Assembly: GCA_034429475.1 (NCBI GenBank)
Contig: DAOUGD010000274.1
Span: 1 to 6,841, forward strand
Source of the DNA: JAKQHY01 sp034429475
GTDB lineage: Bacteria > Chloroflexota > Anaerolineae > B4-G1 > SLSP01
Length of the DNA stretch: 6,841 bases
Direction of reading: 5' to 3'
The notes beneath the pieces were generated by a model. That model did no database searches and was not told where the DNA came from. It saw nothing but the letters and a program-made list of their open reading frames with translations. Position numbers and translations under genes: made by a program. Shown here piece after piece: positions 6,398-6,841 of this stretch (its first letter is position 1; each line of letters begins with the position of its first letter).

Positions 6398-6533
6398 TGG
6401 AGAACCCCAGGGCCATCGCATTTGACCGTGTCCGGCAACTGAATACGGCCTAAAGGCCGGGGATAAAAAGGATTTTTGCGGCGGGGCGCAGTCCCGCCGC
6501 AAAAATCCCCCTCAAAAACGCCACTTTAGCGGG
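6377..6533. repeat. Three related CTTTAG-centred GC-flanked sites
   Basis: Related short sites occur at 6377-6390 (GCGGCTAAAGGCGG), 6446-6460 (CGGCCTAAAGGCCGG) and, inverted, 6521-6533 (CCACTTTAGCGGG). The middle one is a 5-bp inverted repeat around TAAA. The first lies inside the -35/-10 spacer of the giant gene. Spacing between centres is about 69 and 75 bases. They may be operator sites or just a coincidence of composition. Confidence 0.3.
6465..6508 (-). terminator. Perfect 16-bp stem-loop with T run; rho-independent terminator on the minus strand or dispersed repeat
   Basis: Bases 6470-6485 pair perfectly with 6493-6508 around a 7-base loop, and the stem is GC-rich at its tip. Read on the minus strand it is followed at once by five T (6469-6465), which is the form of an intrinsic terminator. 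It would stop transcripts coming from the right before they reach the promoter at 6397. On the plus strand the stem is followed by CCCTC, so it is not a terminator in that direction. No minus-strand gene that would need it is visible, so a mobile or dispersed palindrome is the alternative. Confidence 0.55.
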
Positions 6534-6622
6534 AAAACCGGCAGTCTGACGGGCGGGAGTTTTCAAAATGCGATAGCCCGGTGTGGTTTTCCGTGCCCTA
6601 TTCTGAAGGCGGCAACTTGGGT

Positions 6623-6628
6623 TATAAT
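6623..6628 (+). promoter_or_regulatory. Possible -10 box TATAAT on the plus strand
   Basis: A consensus TATAAT sits at 6623-6628, but the best -35 candidate is weak (TTCTGA at 6601-6606, 16-base spacer) and there is no TG extension. If active it would transcribe toward the transposase. The local context (GTTATAATNNCGGG) recurs at 6743-6756. Confidence 0.3.
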
Positions 6629-6707
6629 ATCGGGCAGTGTCCCGGAACCTTGAGTGGAAGAAGCGCAATCAGACCGGACCAATACCTTGCATCTATACGG
6701 AGTCATT

Positions 6708-6749
6708 ATGAATAGGACTTACGCAAACTGGTTCATGAGGCTGTTATAA
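6708..6749 (+). CDS. Possible 13-codon ORF coupled to the transposase start
   Basis: ATG at 6708 has a GGAG five bases upstream (6699-6702) and opens MNRTYANWFMRLL, whose TAA overlaps the ATG at 6749 as TAATG. This is the form of translational coupling. The frame crosses the presumed left end of the insertion sequence, so it may be a chance junction and not a gene. Confidence 0.2.
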   Translation: MNRTYANWFMRLL

Positions 6750-6841
6750 TGCCGGGTATGAGCCAAGTGACCCGGTTGGATTATTGTCAGTTCTTGTTGG
6801 TGAGTCAGATCAACTACACGCTGACGTACTTCGCCGACCAT
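6713..6841 (+). mobile_element. Left end of an insertion sequence, IS701/IS4-like, truncated by the window edge
   Basis: The sequence TAGGACTTACGCAAAC at 6713-6728 resembles insertion-sequence termini that I associate with such elements, and a transposase reading frame begins within 45 bases of it. The right end lies outside the window, so the terminal inverted repeat and the target duplication cannot be checked. The left boundary is therefore approximate. Confidence 0.6.
6749..6841 (+). CDS. Transposase N terminus (IS701/IS4-like), partial
   Basis: The frame reads MPGMSQVTRLDYCQFLLVSQ and continues to the window edge with 31 codons. SQVTRLDYCQFLLVSQINYT is the N terminus I recall for IS701-like DDE transposases of cyanobacteria and Chloroflexota; the catalytic residues lie beyond the window. 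The ATG at 6749 has GAGG eight bases upstream (6737-6740). The ATG at 6758 is the alternative: it would fit a leaderless transcript from the TATAAT at 6745-6750. The protein cuts and joins DNA ends of its own element. Intactness cannot be judged. Confidence 0.8.
   Translation, partial: MPGMSQVTRLDYCQFLLVSQINYTLTYFADH

Larger units (their letters stand above)
6265..6748. other. Intergenic region between the giant gene and the insertion sequence
   Basis: This stretch holds the ribosome binding site, promoter and leader of the giant gene (to about 6397), the paired sites and stem-loop (6377-6533), and a less structured part (6534-6712). The two open frames that cross it on the minus strand run through the stem-loop or the promoter and look non-coding. 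I see no tRNA, rRNA or riboswitch fold in it. Confidence 0.7.

Noticed and set aside
6450..6668. 72-codon minus-strand frame in the intergenic region
   Set aside because: It reads straight through the perfect stem-loop, lacks a clear ribosome binding site, and its composition is not protein-like.

Overview
This window holds one very large secreted protein gene on the minus strand (16-6264, 2082 residues). Upstream of it lie about 480 bases of intergenic DNA, then the left end of an insertion sequence reading the other way, cut by the window edge. The base composition looks GC-rich (not counted exactly). The C-terminal motif of the big protein (IYLPLVLR), the many Asp-box repeats and the transposase type recall Chloroflexota, most likely an Anaerolineae-like lineage. 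That assignment is inference from remembered families, not from a marker gene.

Layout. Bases 1-15 lie past the stop codon and hold nothing clear. The protein encoded by 16-6264 reads, from its N terminus: a Sec signal peptide; thirteen Asp-box (BNR, sialidase-type) repeats, enough for two beta-propellers; a PKD-like domain; a proline linker; a carboxypeptidase-regulatory-like domain; an Fn3-like domain; an unassigned beta-rich region; a gingipain-like C25 cysteine peptidase region with a plausible His1515/Cys1556 pair; a domain resembling the gingipain propeptide but placed after the peptidase; two CARDB/Ig-like domains; and a short hydrophobic C-terminal motif. The gene has an excellent ribosome binding site and a strong sigma70-type promoter about 100 bases upstream.

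The intergenic region 6265-6748 carries that promoter, three related CTTTAG-centred sites (one in the promoter spacer), a perfect 16-bp stem-loop followed on the minus strand by a T run, and a possible plus-strand promoter. The insertion sequence appears to begin near 6713, and its transposase starts at 6749 or 6758 (IS701/IS4-like by the N-terminal sequence).

How it fits together. The main gene makes a cell-surface or exported mosaic protease. The propellers and Ig-like domains would supply ligand binding and spacing, the C25 region the catalysis, and the propeptide-like domain perhaps its inhibition. The most interesting feature is the order: the propeptide-like domain is C-terminal to the catalytic region instead of N-terminal as in Porphyromonas gingipains. 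The insertion sequence is an unrelated mobile neighbour.
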